64,000 nucleotides of DNA from Gammaproteobacteria bacterium (GCA_041395725.1 JAWKZW010000001.1:310001-374000), one strand, 5' to 3'; numbered from the stretch's first letter, positions 23,898 through 34,083 are shown. Translations and numbers: made by a program. The notes: generated from the sequence alone by a model not told the origin.

Positions 23898-25313
23898 ATG
23901 AGCGCAGTTGAACTTGTAGAAAGTCCCTCCTCACAAGCCAGCTCCCCCAATCCTATCCTTTACGTCCTGGACACCAATGTCCTGATTCACGATCCGACCG
24001 CCATCTACAACTTTGACGAACACCAGGTGGTGATTCCTATAGCTGTTCTGGAAGAACTGGACGGACTGAAAAGCGGTCGGCAGTCGATTGCCGCCGATTG
24101 CCGACAGGCAATCAGAGAGCTGGATGCGGTGCTGGGGCGGGCAACCCCGGAGGAGGTGGAAAGCGGGGTGCCTATTTCACGCTACAGTCCGGCGAGTGCG
24201 CCGGGCCGGCTATCGGTGTTGATGGGGAAAACGCCGGAGAATCTTGTCACCCTGCCAACCGGCAGCAATGACAACAGAATCCTCAATGACGTCTGCTTCC
24301 TTAAACACCGCTTCCCTGATCGCCGGGTGGTACTGGTCAGCAAGGACATCAATATCCGATTAAAAGCCCGGGGCTGCGGAATCGAGGCCGAGGACTACCA
24401 GAGCGACCAGTTACTCAGCGACATCGAACAGCTGAACAAGGGCTACGTCGAATATTCCGGAAATTTCTGGGATCTGGTTGAGAACGTCGAGACCGTTCAG
24501 GAGGCGGGGCGCACCTACCACACGATCTCCCGGTCTGTGTTTGACAAACCTGTGCATCCCAATCAGTTTATCCTCGATGACAGTGGCTTCCTTGCCAGAG
24601 TTTGCACAATAAGCGACGACAGCGTGACGCTGCTGCACCTGGACCTGGAACAGGCACTGCAGACCGAGGCCTGGGGACTCAGTCCCCGCGATGTTTACCA
24701 GGCCATGGCTCTCAACCTGTTGCTGGACCCCGATATACACCTGGTCAACCTGACCGGTTCTGCCGGCTCAGGCAAGACCATCCTGGCGCTGGCGGCGGCT
24801 ATCCAGATGACCGTGCCCGAAAAGCTGTACCGACGTATCATCGCCACGCGCAGCACACAGGGCCTGGATGAGGACATCGGCTTCCTGCCAGGTACCGAGC
24901 AGGAGAAAATGGAACCCTGGCTGGGTGCAATCACTGATAATCTGGAAGCCTTACACTGGGATGATGAGGACTGTCGCAGCAGCATGGACTACGTACTGGA
25001 CAAGGTTCCGTTGCACTTCAAATCCATGAACTACATCAGGGGGCGCAGCTTCCAGAGCAGTCTCATCATCATCGACGAATCACAGAACCTGACACCGCAT
25101 CAGATCAAGACCATCGTCACCCGTGCCGGCAAGGGCTCCAAGGTCATCTGCCTGGGAAACCTGTCGCAGATCGATACCCCGTTCCTCACGCCTACCAGTT
25201 CAGGATTGACCTATTTGACTGAGCGTTTCAAAGATTTCAGCCACGGCGGAAATATCCTGCTGAGGGGCGTGCCTAGATCGCTATTGGCTGAATTTGCCGA
25301 GTCGCACCTCTAA
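23898..25313 (+). CDS. PhoH2-type protein: PIN ribonuclease plus PhoH ATPase/helicase
   Basis: About 471 residues from ATG 23898 (an in-frame GTG lies at 23838). Residues about 20-160 form a PIN domain: YVLDTNVLIHDP (catalytic Asp), VLEELDGLK, NRILNDVC and VVLVSKDINIRLKA (acidic residues). The C-terminal half is the PhoH ATPase with Walker A GSAGSGKT, RSTQGLDEDIGFLPG, Walker B LIIIDESQNLTPHQIKTIVTRAG, and the GNLSQIDTPFL motif. PIN-PhoH proteins from other bacteria are RNA helicases/ribonucleases. Although the phoH name came from Pho-regulon work in E. coli, family membership alone does not prove phosphate control here. Confidence 0.95.
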   Translation: MSAVELVESPSSQASSPNPILYVLDTNVLIHDPTAIYNFDEHQVVIPIAVLEELDGLKSGRQSIAADCRQAIRELDAVLGRATPEEVESGVPISRYSPASAPGRLSVLMGKTPENLVTLPTGSNDNRILNDVCFLKHRFPDRRVVLVSKDINIRLKARGCGIEAEDYQSDQLLSDIEQLNKGYVEYSGNFWDLVENVETVQEAGRTYHTISRSVFDKPVHPNQFILDDSGFLARVCTISDDSVTLLHLDLEQALQTEAWGLSPRDVYQAMALNLLLDPDIHLVNLTGSAGSGKTILALAAAIQMTVPEKLYRRIIATRSTQGLDEDIGFLPGTEQEKMEPWLGAITDNLEALHWDDEDCRSSMDYVLDKVPLHFKSMNYIRGRSFQSSLIIIDESQNLTPHQIKTIVTRAGKGSKVICLGNLSQIDTPFLTPTSSGLTYLTERFKDFSHGGNILLRGVPRSLLAEFAESHL

Positions 25314-25388
25314 CCGGCTAGCTGCGTAGCGAGGCCTATACCCTGCACAGAAATAGCCGCAATCTCAGCAAGTAGGAGTAGAATCCAG

Positions 25389-25808
25389 ATGAATCCGTCA
25401 AATTTGAACTGGCTGGCAATTCTGGCCGCCACCGCAGCAGCCTTTGTAATTGGTTTTCTCTGGTATGGCCCGATTCTTGGCAAAGCCTGGATGGGAGCAA
25501 CGGGTTTGACTGAAGAGAAAATTGCTGAGGGCAACATGGTGCGGACTTTTTCGCTGGCATTTGCCTTTCAACTCGTGATGGCATTCTGCCTGGCGATGTT
25601 TTTCTACACTGATCCCGCCTCAGCACAGCAGGTAAACGCCTACAGCGGAGCTTTTTATGGATTTCTGACCGGCTTCGGCTGGATAGCCATGGCGCTGGGT
25701 GTCAACGCACTGTTTGAACAACGCTCCTTTCGCTACATAGCAATCAATGGCGGCTATTGGATCGTCGTGTTCACGACAATGGGTCTGATTCTTGGCGCGT
25801 GGAATTAA
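25389..25808 (+). CDS. DUF1761 membrane protein
   Basis: A 139-residue integral membrane protein with four predicted helices (WLAILAATAAAFVIGFLWY, LAFAFQLVMAFCLAMFFY, YGFLTGFGWIAMALGVNAL and YWIVVFTTMGLILGAW). The PILGKAWMGATGL segment after the first helix and GFGWIAMALG are typical of DUF1761. A GGAG site precedes the ATG. No function is established for the family. It ends just before a palindromic repeat (copy B). Confidence 0.85.
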   Translation: MNPSNLNWLAILAATAAAFVIGFLWYGPILGKAWMGATGLTEEKIAEGNMVRTFSLAFAFQLVMAFCLAMFFYTDPASAQQVNAYSGAFYGFLTGFGWIAMALGVNALFEQRSFRYIAINGGYWIVVFTTMGLILGAWN

Positions 25809-25811
25809 AGT

Positions 25812-25855
25812 ACCTCTAATTAGCTACCACAGTGCTCTGGTAGTTAATCAGAGGC
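25812..25855. repeat. Palindromic intergenic repeat, copy B
   Basis: Arms CCTCTAATTAGCTACCA and TGGTAGTTAATCAGAGG enclose CAGTGCTC. This is the best-preserved full hairpin of the family and lies directly after a stop codon, where it could act as an mRNA end or attenuator. Confidence 0.8.
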
Positions 25856-25903
25856 ACCACAATATCAGACTACTGTCTTCCACCCTTTATTGCGAGAACT
25901 GAG

Positions 25904-26185
25904 ATGTCCCGACCTGCCCCGGAAGAATTGAAAACTGCGCTTCAAAGAGCTGCCTGGTTGCGAGAACACAACCAGGACGAATACTTTCTCGCAAAGTCCC
26001 CGATGAGTCACGACTACCGACTGAAATTCCTCGAGCATGTGCTGCAGGCAGCAAAAATCTATCTACATTCCGGGAATGGCGCCCGCGGCCACAGCGAGCT
26101 ATTGAGAGCCATAGCAAAAGCAGAGCAGACTGAGGCTTGCCCGGGTGTCGAGCCTCACCTTGAAAACCACGATGTCATATTGTAG
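25904..26185 (+). CDS. Small hypothetical protein
   Basis: 93 residues, soluble, rich in helix-forming residues (EELKTALQRAAWLRE, LKFLEHVLQAAKIYL, SELLRAIAKAEQTEA). No signal peptide, membrane segment or recognised motif. A purine-rich GAGAACTGAG sequence immediately precedes the ATG. It is followed by a 139-bp gap and convergent DUF1631. I do not recognise the family; the even amphipathic-helix pattern suggests a real protein. Confidence 0.6.
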   Translation: MSRPAPEELKTALQRAAWLREHNQDEYFLAKSPMSHDYRLKFLEHVLQAAKIYLHSGNGARGHSELLRAIAKAEQTEACPGVEPHLENHDVIL

Positions 26186-26324
26186 CCATCGAGCAGGATC
26201 ACTGTTTGCCGGGCTTAATGAAAATTAGCGGACTTCGTAGAGGCCTTGCAGGTGAATAAAGATGTCAATAGGCAATGAATTAGCATTTGCGAATCTGTCA
26301 CGGAATCGTTAGTGGTCCGACCTG

Positions 26325-28451
26325 CTAGCCTAGGCTACGGAAGTCGGCGATGACTGCATCAAGCGCCCGTTCTACCAACCGGCCGTTATCAATCAACCGG
26401 GCAGATTGATCCGCAAGCTCGCGAGCCAGTCCACTCTCAGATTTTTCTACTACCTTGATCCCCTGGCGATTGACAAATATATACCGGTCAATGCTGGGGA
26501 TTTTGGAAACCAACGTGCATCTAATGGGTTCAATACCGTGAACATTGAATTCCAGCCACATACCTATAGGTAGATTCCTGACATCCTCCAGACACCGATC
26601 AAAATTCGGCCCATGGTCGGGTACTTCAGGTAATCCTGCAGCATCTGATTCAAGTCCTTCATCTCCCGCGGCTAATTCCTTTGACCTTGCGTCTGATGCA
26701 AGCAAAATATCGTCCTGCTGCAGAGCCCTAATCTGGCGGAGCATTTCGTCCCGTTTGGTTTTTTCAACATCTGCCAATTTAAGGGCACTGCCCAGATTGG
26801 TGATCAGTCTGTCATTGATTCTGTTCAACCGCTCAATGTCTTGGGGAGATTTGCCCGGAGTCACGCTCCAGAGCAATACATCTACGGTATCCATGACCGA
26901 CTTCCAACTATCACCGCCAGCTCCGTCCCTGCCCAGCACTTTAACCAGAAATTTGACGTAGTGATTTTCCAGCAGATCTCTTACCAATGGTGGAATGGTC
27001 TGATCCGAAATGCGTTCCGCTATCTTACGACTGGCATAGATATTCAATGCCTGTAAGCGCTGCTTGCCTTCACTGGAACTCAGCAGGTGGTCGGATGACC
27101 CGGATCTTTCTTTTAGAAACTGCCTCTTGTAAGAAATAAAATCCTCTGCCAGCTTTTCAATCTGGGCAAAGTTCCCGTTATAGTCAGAAGCAAGCTCCAG
27201 GACTGCTGTCCGGGCCCTCTGATAAAGCCGGTCATCCAGTAGCTGATCATTATGGGTCCAGCAAATGCCAGCAGCCGCCAGCTCATTCAGCAGCACCCAG
27301 ATTGGGTGACCGCCCTTGTCAAACAACCCGGGGTCAGCCAGTGTTGCTTGTAGCACGGTAAGCCACGCCTTCCCCAACAGGGATTTGGGCCCCCGCGGTA
27401 CCACGCCATCCCGGCGGATCGCATCAAACAAGAGACTTGTCAGGCTGACAACATCGGAACATTGCTGATCCAACAACAGTCGCTGGCCTGACTCACTCTC
27501 CGATGTCAGCAATTTGGTGACTTGTCTGGTGACCCGCAATCCCGAGGGATCACGGTCGAATTCTTTCAATATCTGACCTTTGGCTCGTTCCGCCACAAGT
27601 ATCTTTAACAACTGCCTGGTGCCTATGACACGGGTTCGATTGTCGGTCGGCGAGGCATCCTTACAGGTAAAGGCATCCAATCCGTTCGGATTATGCTCAT
27701 GCAGATAGTCAACCAGTACACTCAGCAGACCGGGGCTCTCATCAATTTGCTGCTCGGCCGTTATTTCCTCAGCGCGAAAAGCCCGGGTGTTTGCATCCTG
27801 GCTGGCTCGCGGCTCGCTTCTTCTAAAAGCAACCGATTCCCTGGTCCGCCCCAAATTCTCAAGGCTGGGCTTGATACCGGTTCTTGCCAGGATCTCATTG
27901 GCCTCCTTCAAGATTGATGCAATCTCACGAAAAACATGCCTATTGAACTGACGATAGACATCCAGCAGGGCAGCCGAACATAACCCAACCGGATTAACTG
28001 CCTGCCTGAAGATCTCGGCAAGATTCCCGGGATCCAGAGGATTGTTTGTTTCGTCGAAATGAACGCGATAGAACCTGGCGTTGATGCGAACCGCAAACCG
28101 CAAGTACTCGTTTATATGGCAGTTACGCGCGTGTTTAGCCATGCCCTCCAGCGCAATATTTGCGTCTTGCAAATCTTTGCCCATAAGACTGAGAGTACTA
28201 GATTCCAACGAATCTGCCTGGCGACTGGCTTCGCTTCCCAGAAGCCCATCGAATCTGGATTTGATGTGATCGGAAAATCGTTTTACTACAGCTGGCCTGG
28301 CGACCCGCAGTTTTTCATCGTCGCCTGTATGTCTATGCTGCTGATTGAGAACCAGCAACCCATGGCCAAGCGCCCTGTCTACCAGTTCCGACAAGGCAGC
28401 GGAGGAAAAGTCCCTGACCTGTTCTACTATTTGTTCGAATGTATGGGTCAC
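26325..28451 (-). CDS. DUF1631 family protein (copy 1)
   Basis: A 708-residue cytoplasmic protein of the DUF1631 family, sometimes mislabelled 'thymidine phosphorylase'. Shared with the 44856-47168 paralogue are an AMEGM..YARN/ALEGMAKHARN-type segment near residue 110, DETNNPLDP, the HPIWVLLNELAAAGI region, and a C-terminal domain (LPIGMWLEFNVHG, RYIFVNRQGIKVVEKS) that resembles a PilZ-like barrel. It lies between small genes and the pilus operon. No enzyme activity is known for the family. Complete, with no frame disruptions seen. Confidence 0.88.
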   Translation of the reverse strand: MTHTFEQIVEQVRDFSSAALSELVDRALGHGLLVLNQQHRHTGDDEKLRVARPAVVKRFSDHIKSRFDGLLGSEASRQADSLESSTLSLMGKDLQDANIALEGMAKHARNCHINEYLRFAVRINARFYRVHFDETNNPLDPGNLAEIFRQAVNPVGLCSAALLDVYRQFNRHVFREIASILKEANEILARTGIKPSLENLGRTRESVAFRRSEPRASQDANTRAFRAEEITAEQQIDESPGLLSVLVDYLHEHNPNGLDAFTCKDASPTDNRTRVIGTRQLLKILVAERAKGQILKEFDRDPSGLRVTRQVTKLLTSESESGQRLLLDQQCSDVVSLTSLLFDAIRRDGVVPRGPKSLLGKAWLTVLQATLADPGLFDKGGHPIWVLLNELAAAGICWTHNDQLLDDRLYQRARTAVLELASDYNGNFAQIEKLAEDFISYKRQFLKERSGSSDHLLSSSEGKQRLQALNIYASRKIAERISDQTIPPLVRDLLENHYVKFLVKVLGRDGAGGDSWKSVMDTVDVLLWSVTPGKSPQDIERLNRINDRLITNLGSALKLADVEKTKRDEMLRQIRALQQDDILLASDARSKELAAGDEGLESDAAGLPEVPDHGPNFDRCLEDVRNLPIGMWLEFNVHGIEPIRCTLVSKIPSIDRYIFVNRQGIKVVEKSESGLARELADQSARLIDNGRLVERALDAVIADFRSLG

Positions 28452-28860
28452 AGTTGGTCTGGAAGCAAGAATACAAAATTGGCGTGCGGCGGCTATTGTA
28501 ACTCAATCAGGTCAGAAAATGGATGGGAAACTTGGTGTCGTCCTTAGTGCCACTCCCGCTATTTCTGGAGGCCGACACTGACTGCAACAGTCGCAGGACC
28601 GGAGCCACCCTACCCCATCACAGCAAATATCGTGCGGCTCTAGCATGAATGCCGAGGAAGAAAAAGCAAATGGCCTACAATCAGGAGCTGATCTAAGGAA
28701 CCTCTGATTAATTACCACAATGCTCTGGCCTTCAGACGAGCCTGCTGGCAAGGCGCACCGCCGCCGGCGTGCGTCGGTCTGTCAAGGCAGTGCAACGCAG
28801 CCAGTGGGTTTGTATGAGGATTCCTACAGCGCATTACACTACTGAATAGTCAGCGCTTCT
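28452..28860. other. Intergenic region with half palindromic repeat (copy C)
   Basis: 409 bp without a convincing gene. Positions 28699-28728 carry the left arm of the repeat family (CCTCTGATTAATTACCAC then TGCTCTGG). The matching right arm is missing and is replaced by GC-rich inverted sequence (GCGCACCGCCGCCGGCGTGCG, about 28755-28775). The DUF1631 promoter should also be here. Confidence 0.6.
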
Positions 28861-29286
28861 CTAGCGCATCCAGCAGTCATCCGCGCTACCACCTGTAGCA
28901 CCTCGGATTCCCGTGCTACTTAGGGTCAATGTAGTACAGGTTTCGCCAGCTTGCTCGTTCTGAGCAGTCGCCGTGGCGACAAAACAATTGGCAATTGCCC
29001 CCCCTGCACACGCAGCAACACTTACAGCATAATAGCCGCTTTCCGACTCTCTGCCGTCGGCGACACCGGTCAGCGGAAAATCATTGGTGGTATAGGAGTT
29101 ATTGCTGGAGAAGAATCGTTCCTGCTCAGAAGCAACCTCCAGCAGCACGGTCTTCGCTTCAGAACGACGGGATCTGCCCACATTGTCCAGATAAGATGGA
29201 ATTGCAATGGCAGACAGCACACCGAGAATGGCAACTGCGATCAGCAGCTCAATTATTGTAAAACCCTTTTCTTGCCTGGAACTCAT
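28861..29286 (-). CDS. pilE: Type IV minor pilin PilE
   Basis: About 141 residues with a class III signal: MSSRQEKG cleaved before FTIIELLIAVAILGVLSAIAIPSYLD, with the invariant Glu at +5 of the mature protein. The body has the PilE-type arrangement SRRSEAKTVLLEVASEQERFFSSNNSYT and a C-terminal Cys pair (ETCTTLTL...DDCWMR) able to form the disulfide loop. It is the last gene of the minor-pilin operon and is incorporated at or near the pilus tip to prime assembly. The ATG at 29286 has AGG upstream; 29301 is an alternative. Confidence 0.93.
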   Translation of the reverse strand: MSSRQEKGFTIIELLIAVAILGVLSAIAIPSYLDNVGRSRRSEAKTVLLEVASEQERFFSSNNSYTTNDFPLTGVADGRESESGYYAVSVAACAGGAIANCFVATATAQNEQAGETCTTLTLSSTGIRGATGGSADDCWMR

Positions 29287-29316
29287 CAACCTATTCCCCA
29301 TCTGCTTGTCGGTGTA

Positions 29317-29655
29317 TTAGCTGTTGGAAAGAGTACCGACTAAATTCTTCGGGCCCAGGATCTCAATCGTCTCAAGATAACCCTGGGCATTCAGTGTGTA
29401 GCGAACCACCATCCCTTCCGAAAGGAATTCTGCACCGATCTCTCGACCATCAACAGTAATGGTGACAGATTCATCCTGGAAATTTAAATCACGCCCGGAT
29501 ATACGGATTATTCCACCATCCTGCTGTAAAACCTGTATCGTGCCGCGTACCGGTAGTTCAGCCGCCATTGTCATAGCGCTGGAAAACAAGACAACGGTCA
29601 ACGCTACTATTCTCGTTAATTCCAGAATCTGAAAATTGCTATTGTTCAGTTTCAT
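29317..29655 (-). CDS. Small exported protein in pilus operon (PilY2-like position)
   Basis: 112 residues with a signal peptide (IVALTVVLFSSAMTMAA) and a compact beta-rich mature part (PVRGTIQVLQQDGGIIRISG, VTITVDGREIG, VVRYTLNAQGYLETIEILG). Its place between pilY1 and pilE is that of Pseudomonas PilY2, a small protein needed for fimbrial biogenesis. Sequence similarity to PilY2 cannot be confirmed by eye, so the assignment is by position and size. A purine-rich AAGGATAACAGGA precedes the ATG. Confidence 0.7.
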   Translation of the reverse strand: MKLNNSNFQILELTRIVALTVVLFSSAMTMAAELPVRGTIQVLQQDGGIIRISGRDLNFQDESVTITVDGREIGAEFLSEGMVVRYTLNAQGYLETIEILGPKNLVGTLSNS

Positions 29656-29724
29656 TCCTGTTATCCTTAGTATTCACAAATTCGTTTTGGCAAGCATCTA
29701 CTCGTCAGCGGATCAGGGGTCCGG

Positions 29725-32700
29725 CTATTCGACTTTTCGCCAGGATTGTCGACCGTAGCCCTGGCTGCCAATATTGAGTTCGATTACGTCAATATCACCA
29801 CTCGCACCACTGGCATACGCCACATCTTCCGATCCATCGTACATAATACTCACAGTTGGCATGATACCGACTGTTGAGGAGCGCCCTGCTGCGTCAGTAT
29901 CTTCCTCGGTATACGCGCCATCCGCATTCAGATCGAACGCCGGATAGGGCAATTGGCTTCCGTCCCGGTAATCCAACTCCATGAGGAAGCTAAGGCCTCC
30001 ATATTCACACTCCAGCTGCGATGGAAGTAGCGTACTGAATATAAGACGACCGCCACGGACGATAGCGTTAGAGACTTGTCGCTCACCAAAGTTGCTCGCG
30101 TTCGCAACTCCCTCAACTTTCTGCGGCAGCAATTGGACCTTGAAACCTTTGTGCACAGACCAGTCGATTTCGTTGTCGGACATGTCTCTCAACAGATACT
30201 CCTTGTCATCAATGCCATCGTCATCGGTATCGAAAGTCTCTGTATACTGATTCGCTATGTATTGAGTCAGCAAGTCACTGGAGGAAACGTTTGTGTATCC
30301 TGACTGGTTCTTGTCCCATATTCCGTAAAACGTTTGAGTTGGTTGACCGAAGCTATCGTTATCCCCTACCTCAAGATATTTTCCCGTTCCAAAATACACC
30401 ATGAAACCACCCAGTTTGTCCGGATGAAAGGCTGCCTGAGGCTGCGTAGTAATAGGTTGCGAAGCGTCAGTTGTAAATAACGGTTGCGGAACACCAGACG
30501 AGGACGCATGAAAATCCCAGCCGGAAGGACTGGAGCTGGTGACATCAAGCTTCCAAAGATTACCCTCCAGATCGCCCGCATAGATGTAGTCGACAATGAA
30601 ATCGGAATCTGCATCGATCAAGAGCGGTGTTGCCATGCCATTTGGCGTACTCGAACTACCAGCTTGTGTATCAAACTTCTTGATAATGCTGCCGTCCTGG
30701 ACATCAACGACATAGACTACAGCGTGACCGGTGCTACTGGAATTACCATCTGATGCCGTATTGTTATAGCCGTTGCCAAAAACTGCTACCCACTTACCGT
30801 CCGCCATTTTCGCAATCTGCGGCTTACCGAAAGTGTACCCGAGATCGGCATCATCAGAATCATCAAATTCCCACAGTACCACGTCGGCTGCAGTAGACTC
30901 ATCAAAGAGACTGGGGTCTGTCACGTCCAATGCATAAACAGCCTGACCGCCGGCCCCCAATCCACCTGCTAGAACCGTACGCCAGGTTCCTGCCGCCGCT
31001 GTAACTGGATCCAGCATGCCTGCAAAATAGGCGTCAACAATGTTTGGACTACCATCTACAAAGTAGCGATGAATATAGTCTGTGGTTGCCAGCTCTGCCA
31101 GATTTTTATAGACAGCATTGGGAACATAGCCCATCAGTTCCTGGCCAGTTTCGCTATTGAACGCATGCAGGATACCGTCATTGGCACCGACATATACTAT
31201 TCCTGCACGGGAAGCCCAAGCCGTTGCGAAATCACTGTACGCACCGGGCTCGATACTATCTGGATAGCGGAAAGCAGGTGCGCCAACGTATTTGGGATCC
31301 GAATTCACGATATCGCCCATTACACTATTGCGATACCGGAAGTTTCTACCAGCCCCCTGGTTGGTCTTGTCACCTCGCAAGTAATTAACGATATCCTCAC
31401 CAAAATCCTGGTTGTCTGCGATTTCACCGGAATCGCCAGTTGCCAATGAGTGGGGCGCATGAGCCATCAGGTACTGCACCTGCTCAGCCGACATTTCAGT
31501 GGTGGCATTGGGCGAATTGTAGTTGGACGGGAAGCGAAACGGTATCCCTTCTCCCTCCGGTGATCCGCCCGGTATGACATCCACGTCCGGGTTCCAGGTG
31601 ATCAACTCACGGCCGGTGTTGTAATTTAACAGATTCAGCCTGGAACCTGCATCCCATTCGGGTTCAGGTTCAATGGAACCATCGGTATTGATCTCGTACT
31701 TCAGGAGCTCTCCCCGCCAGTCGGTGCTGTCAAATCGGGCCTGGAATATGGCTGAACCGGTCTTCAGTGATCCCGTATTGGTAGCAACCGACGCCGAAGA
31801 GCCCACCCGGTCTGAAATTTCAGAGAGCGCAACGGCAAGAGCCTCAACCACTTCCTCTGGTGATTTGGCTGACACAAAATAGCCCTTGCTGTTGTAGGCT
31901 GCATGCCAGAGGTCGTCAATCTTCTCTGGATCAGAACTGAACGGGTTTCCCCAATCATCACTTTCAGTCAGCTCCGGATCAGGGTAATTGTCGTTGTCGG
32001 TATCAACCAGATCTCCGGTCACACCAAAAGCCACAGTGAACGTGACCATGTGCTGTTTATTATTATCATCAAGCAGTGTCGTGGCCACCTGATTCGGTAA
32101 CGGGCTCAAATCCTGCTCATAAAAATAGCGCGCAACGTCGGCAACCGTATCGTTTATGCCGTCACCATCCTCGTCGCCGATTGCGCTCGTGTAGGGCGAA
32201 CTTCCGTTCCAATACCCGTCGGTAAACAATAACGAATAGTTTTGCTGACAGGAGGCAGTTATCGGATTGGCGTAGCTGGAATAGTAATTAGAATAATAGC
32301 GGCCCACACGCTCCAAACCGCGGCGCAATGGAGTTCCATAAGCATCCCATTCGTAGGACATCAGCGCCTGGATGAGCGCAGCATTATTGTCGCTGTAATC
32401 AACATCACCATCCGCCGGCACTTCAAAGAACAAGTTTGAGTAGTCGTTGATCACACTGAGTCCGTAGCGGAAAGAACCGTAAGAACTGATCACCCTGGAA
32501 ATCGCATCCTTGGCGACGAACGAACGCTTGCGGTAGTACTGGTACCAGTTGGCAATATTCTGCTTAACCTCGGTCAGACTGCGGCCGTATCCGTCCACAT
32601 TGGAACCGGTCAGCACCGTGTCCGTCTGCACAGTACCAAAACAATCTGCATAGGGAGGGCTGTCTTGCGCATCATCCAGGTCACAGTCAGGCAACGCCTG

Positions 32701-33435
32701 TATGCCAGCCGCGTCCGCTGTGACGAATTCTTCTCGCAATACATTCGAGGCGTTAACTGTATAGGTAGTATGGGAATCGTAAAGATCGACCCGTCCATTT
32801 GGTGTATCATTAACGTCATTAGGACCGTCTACGCGTAAACCGCTATACCCATGGTCATCAGTGTAAACTTCGTATTTGAATCCGGTCAGATCACGAAGTT
32901 CGGAGTATCCATCGGATCCCGACTGCGGGTTACTTCTGGCAGCAGTGAAGCTGGCGTTGGGGTAGCCAACCCAGGGACCGTAGTTTACTGCAGGGTTATA
33001 ATACATGACATTGAGAGCAGCTGAACGGATACGCCAATCCCGCTCTGTCACAAGCAACTCATTATCTTCAAGCACAGCATAAGAACAGCTATTGTACACT
33101 GCATCGGACTCATCGAAGATATAAGCATAATCACGTCGACCGGAGCAGGTGCCACTTGCCGCAAAGCCAGTAAACAACCCATCCTCTATATGCGCAACGT
33201 TATTGTCACCCCAGTAGTTGAAGTAATACTCAAAGTCCTTGGTTAACACTTCCCAGTCCATTGAACCGGAATCATCAAGCATAAAGAATATATTGGGATC
33301 AATCAGGGTGCCCAGATAAAGCGGGCTGCTGGCCAGAGTCAACTCAGCTGCATCAGCAGTATCAAGCGTAACGCTCAGGCCTAAAACTGATAGCAAATAG
33401 GTCATTAGCAGCTTGAAATGGGTCGAAATTTTCAT
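29725..33435 (-). CDS. pilY1: PilY1/PilC type IV pilus tip adhesin
   Basis: About 1,236 residues from ATG 33435, preceded by GGAGGAAGG. A signal peptide is followed by a von Willebrand A-like domain beginning FFMLDDSGSMDWE (MIDAS DxSxS). Several calcium-binding D-x-D-x-D loops follow (DEDGDGINDTV, DTDNDNYPDPE, DTDDDGIDDKE, DLNADGAYTEED). The C-terminal half is the PilC/PilY1 beta-propeller, with MGDIVNSDPKYVG, GIVYVGANDGILHAFN, ELMGYVPNAVY, YFVDGSPN, WRTVLAGGLGAGGQAVYALD, and YIYAGDLEGNLWKLD. In other bacteria it sits at the pilus tip, binds surfaces or host cells, regulates retraction through Ca2+, and takes part in surface sensing. Full length for the family. Confidence 0.95.
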   Translation of the reverse strand: MKISTHFKLLMTYLLSVLGLSVTLDTADAAELTLASSPLYLGTLIDPNIFFMLDDSGSMDWEVLTKDFEYYFNYWGDNNVAHIEDGLFTGFAASGTCSGRRDYAYIFDESDAVYNSCSYAVLEDNELLVTERDWRIRSAALNVMYYNPAVNYGPWVGYPNASFTAARSNPQSGSDGYSELRDLTGFKYEVYTDDHGYSGLRVDGPNDVNDTPNGRVDLYDSHTTYTVNASNVLREEFVTADAAGIQALPDCDLDDAQDSPPYADCFGTVQTDTVLTGSNVDGYGRSLTEVKQNIANWYQYYRKRSFVAKDAISRVISSYGSFRYGLSVINDYSNLFFEVPADGDVDYSDNNAALIQALMSYEWDAYGTPLRRGLERVGRYYSNYYSSYANPITASCQQNYSLLFTDGYWNGSSPYTSAIGDEDGDGINDTVADVARYFYEQDLSPLPNQVATTLLDDNNKQHMVTFTVAFGVTGDLVDTDNDNYPDPELTESDDWGNPFSSDPEKIDDLWHAAYNSKGYFVSAKSPEEVVEALAVALSEISDRVGSSASVATNTGSLKTGSAIFQARFDSTDWRGELLKYEINTDGSIEPEPEWDAGSRLNLLNYNTGRELITWNPDVDVIPGGSPEGEGIPFRFPSNYNSPNATTEMSAEQVQYLMAHAPHSLATGDSGEIADNQDFGEDIVNYLRGDKTNQGAGRNFRYRNSVMGDIVNSDPKYVGAPAFRYPDSIEPGAYSDFATAWASRAGIVYVGANDGILHAFNSETGQELMGYVPNAVYKNLAELATTDYIHRYFVDGSPNIVDAYFAGMLDPVTAAAGTWRTVLAGGLGAGGQAVYALDVTDPSLFDESTAADVVLWEFDDSDDADLGYTFGKPQIAKMADGKWVAVFGNGYNNTASDGNSSSTGHAVVYVVDVQDGSIIKKFDTQAGSSSTPNGMATPLLIDADSDFIVDYIYAGDLEGNLWKLDVTSSSPSGWDFHASSSGVPQPLFTTDASQPITTQPQAAFHPDKLGGFMVYFGTGKYLEVGDNDSFGQPTQTFYGIWDKNQSGYTNVSSSDLLTQYIANQYTETFDTDDDGIDDKEYLLRDMSDNEIDWSVHKGFKVQLLPQKVEGVANASNFGERQVSNAIVRGGRLIFSTLLPSQLECEYGGLSFLMELDYRDGSQLPYPAFDLNADGAYTEEDTDAAGRSSTVGIMPTVSIMYDGSEDVAYASGASGDIDVIELNIGSQGYGRQSWRKVE

Positions 33436-33471
33436 ACCTTCCTCCAGGTACACACGAATACCATGACTCGA

Positions 33472-34062
33472 TTACTCGTAGTATTTAACAAACGTTGATT
33501 GTAGAGTCACTTCCGCTGATCCAGTCGCACCTTCTGCCCTTGAGGTTATTCGGTGAAATACCCGAGGCAATGGAATTTCACCGTTTCCGATAGCGATCGA
33601 TTGACCAACTGACGCCTCCAGCAAGTGTTCTATAATGTACTGAGGTTGCGAATTGACGACGGAAAACCCTGACAGCGCTTCAGCATTTGTGTTCCACCAG
33701 GATTCTCCGGTTGAAGATCCCTGCCACCAGAACAGCGAATCTGAAGGGTTCGGATCCATCGAATCGCGCACCCACACAGTAGTAGAACCATTACTGCTGG
33801 TATCCGGCAGCTCGATCTGATCGTCAAGCCAGTTTTCAGCTACTTTCAGCGCCGATTCTGCAGCCTGAAACGCAGAGGATTGGTCTCGCAGGTTGCCCGA
33901 CATTCTTTCCTCGAGAATGCTGGTCTCCATGCCGGTCACTGCCATCATCGTCAGCACAACGAGGAAAACCAGGCAAAACACCAGCACTGCCCCTTGTTGA
34001 TTACCGCGATAGCCAAAGCCTTTCGCCGGCAGACGTCTCTGTTGTGAATTCCTAGTTTTCAT
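33472..34062 (-). CDS. pilX: Type IV pilus assembly protein PilX
   Basis: 196 residues. After a basic leader (KGFGYRGNQQGAVLVFCLV) comes one hydrophobic helix, then EERMSGNLRDQSSAFQAAESALKVAENWLDD, the typical PilX N-terminal region. PilX is a minor pilin that couples with PilY1 and the priming subcomplex. Directly upstream of pilY1 (36 bp) and downstream of pilW (21 bp). Confidence 0.9.
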   Translation of the reverse strand: MKTRNSQQRRLPAKGFGYRGNQQGAVLVFCLVFLVVLTMMAVTGMETSILEERMSGNLRDQSSAFQAAESALKVAENWLDDQIELPDTSSNGSTTVWVRDSMDPNPSDSLFWWQGSSTGESWWNTNAEALSGFSVVNSQPQYIIEHLLEASVGQSIAIGNGEIPLPRVFHRITSRAEGATGSAEVTLQSTFVKYYE

Positions 34063-34083
34063 GACTAATAATCTCTGTCTGAT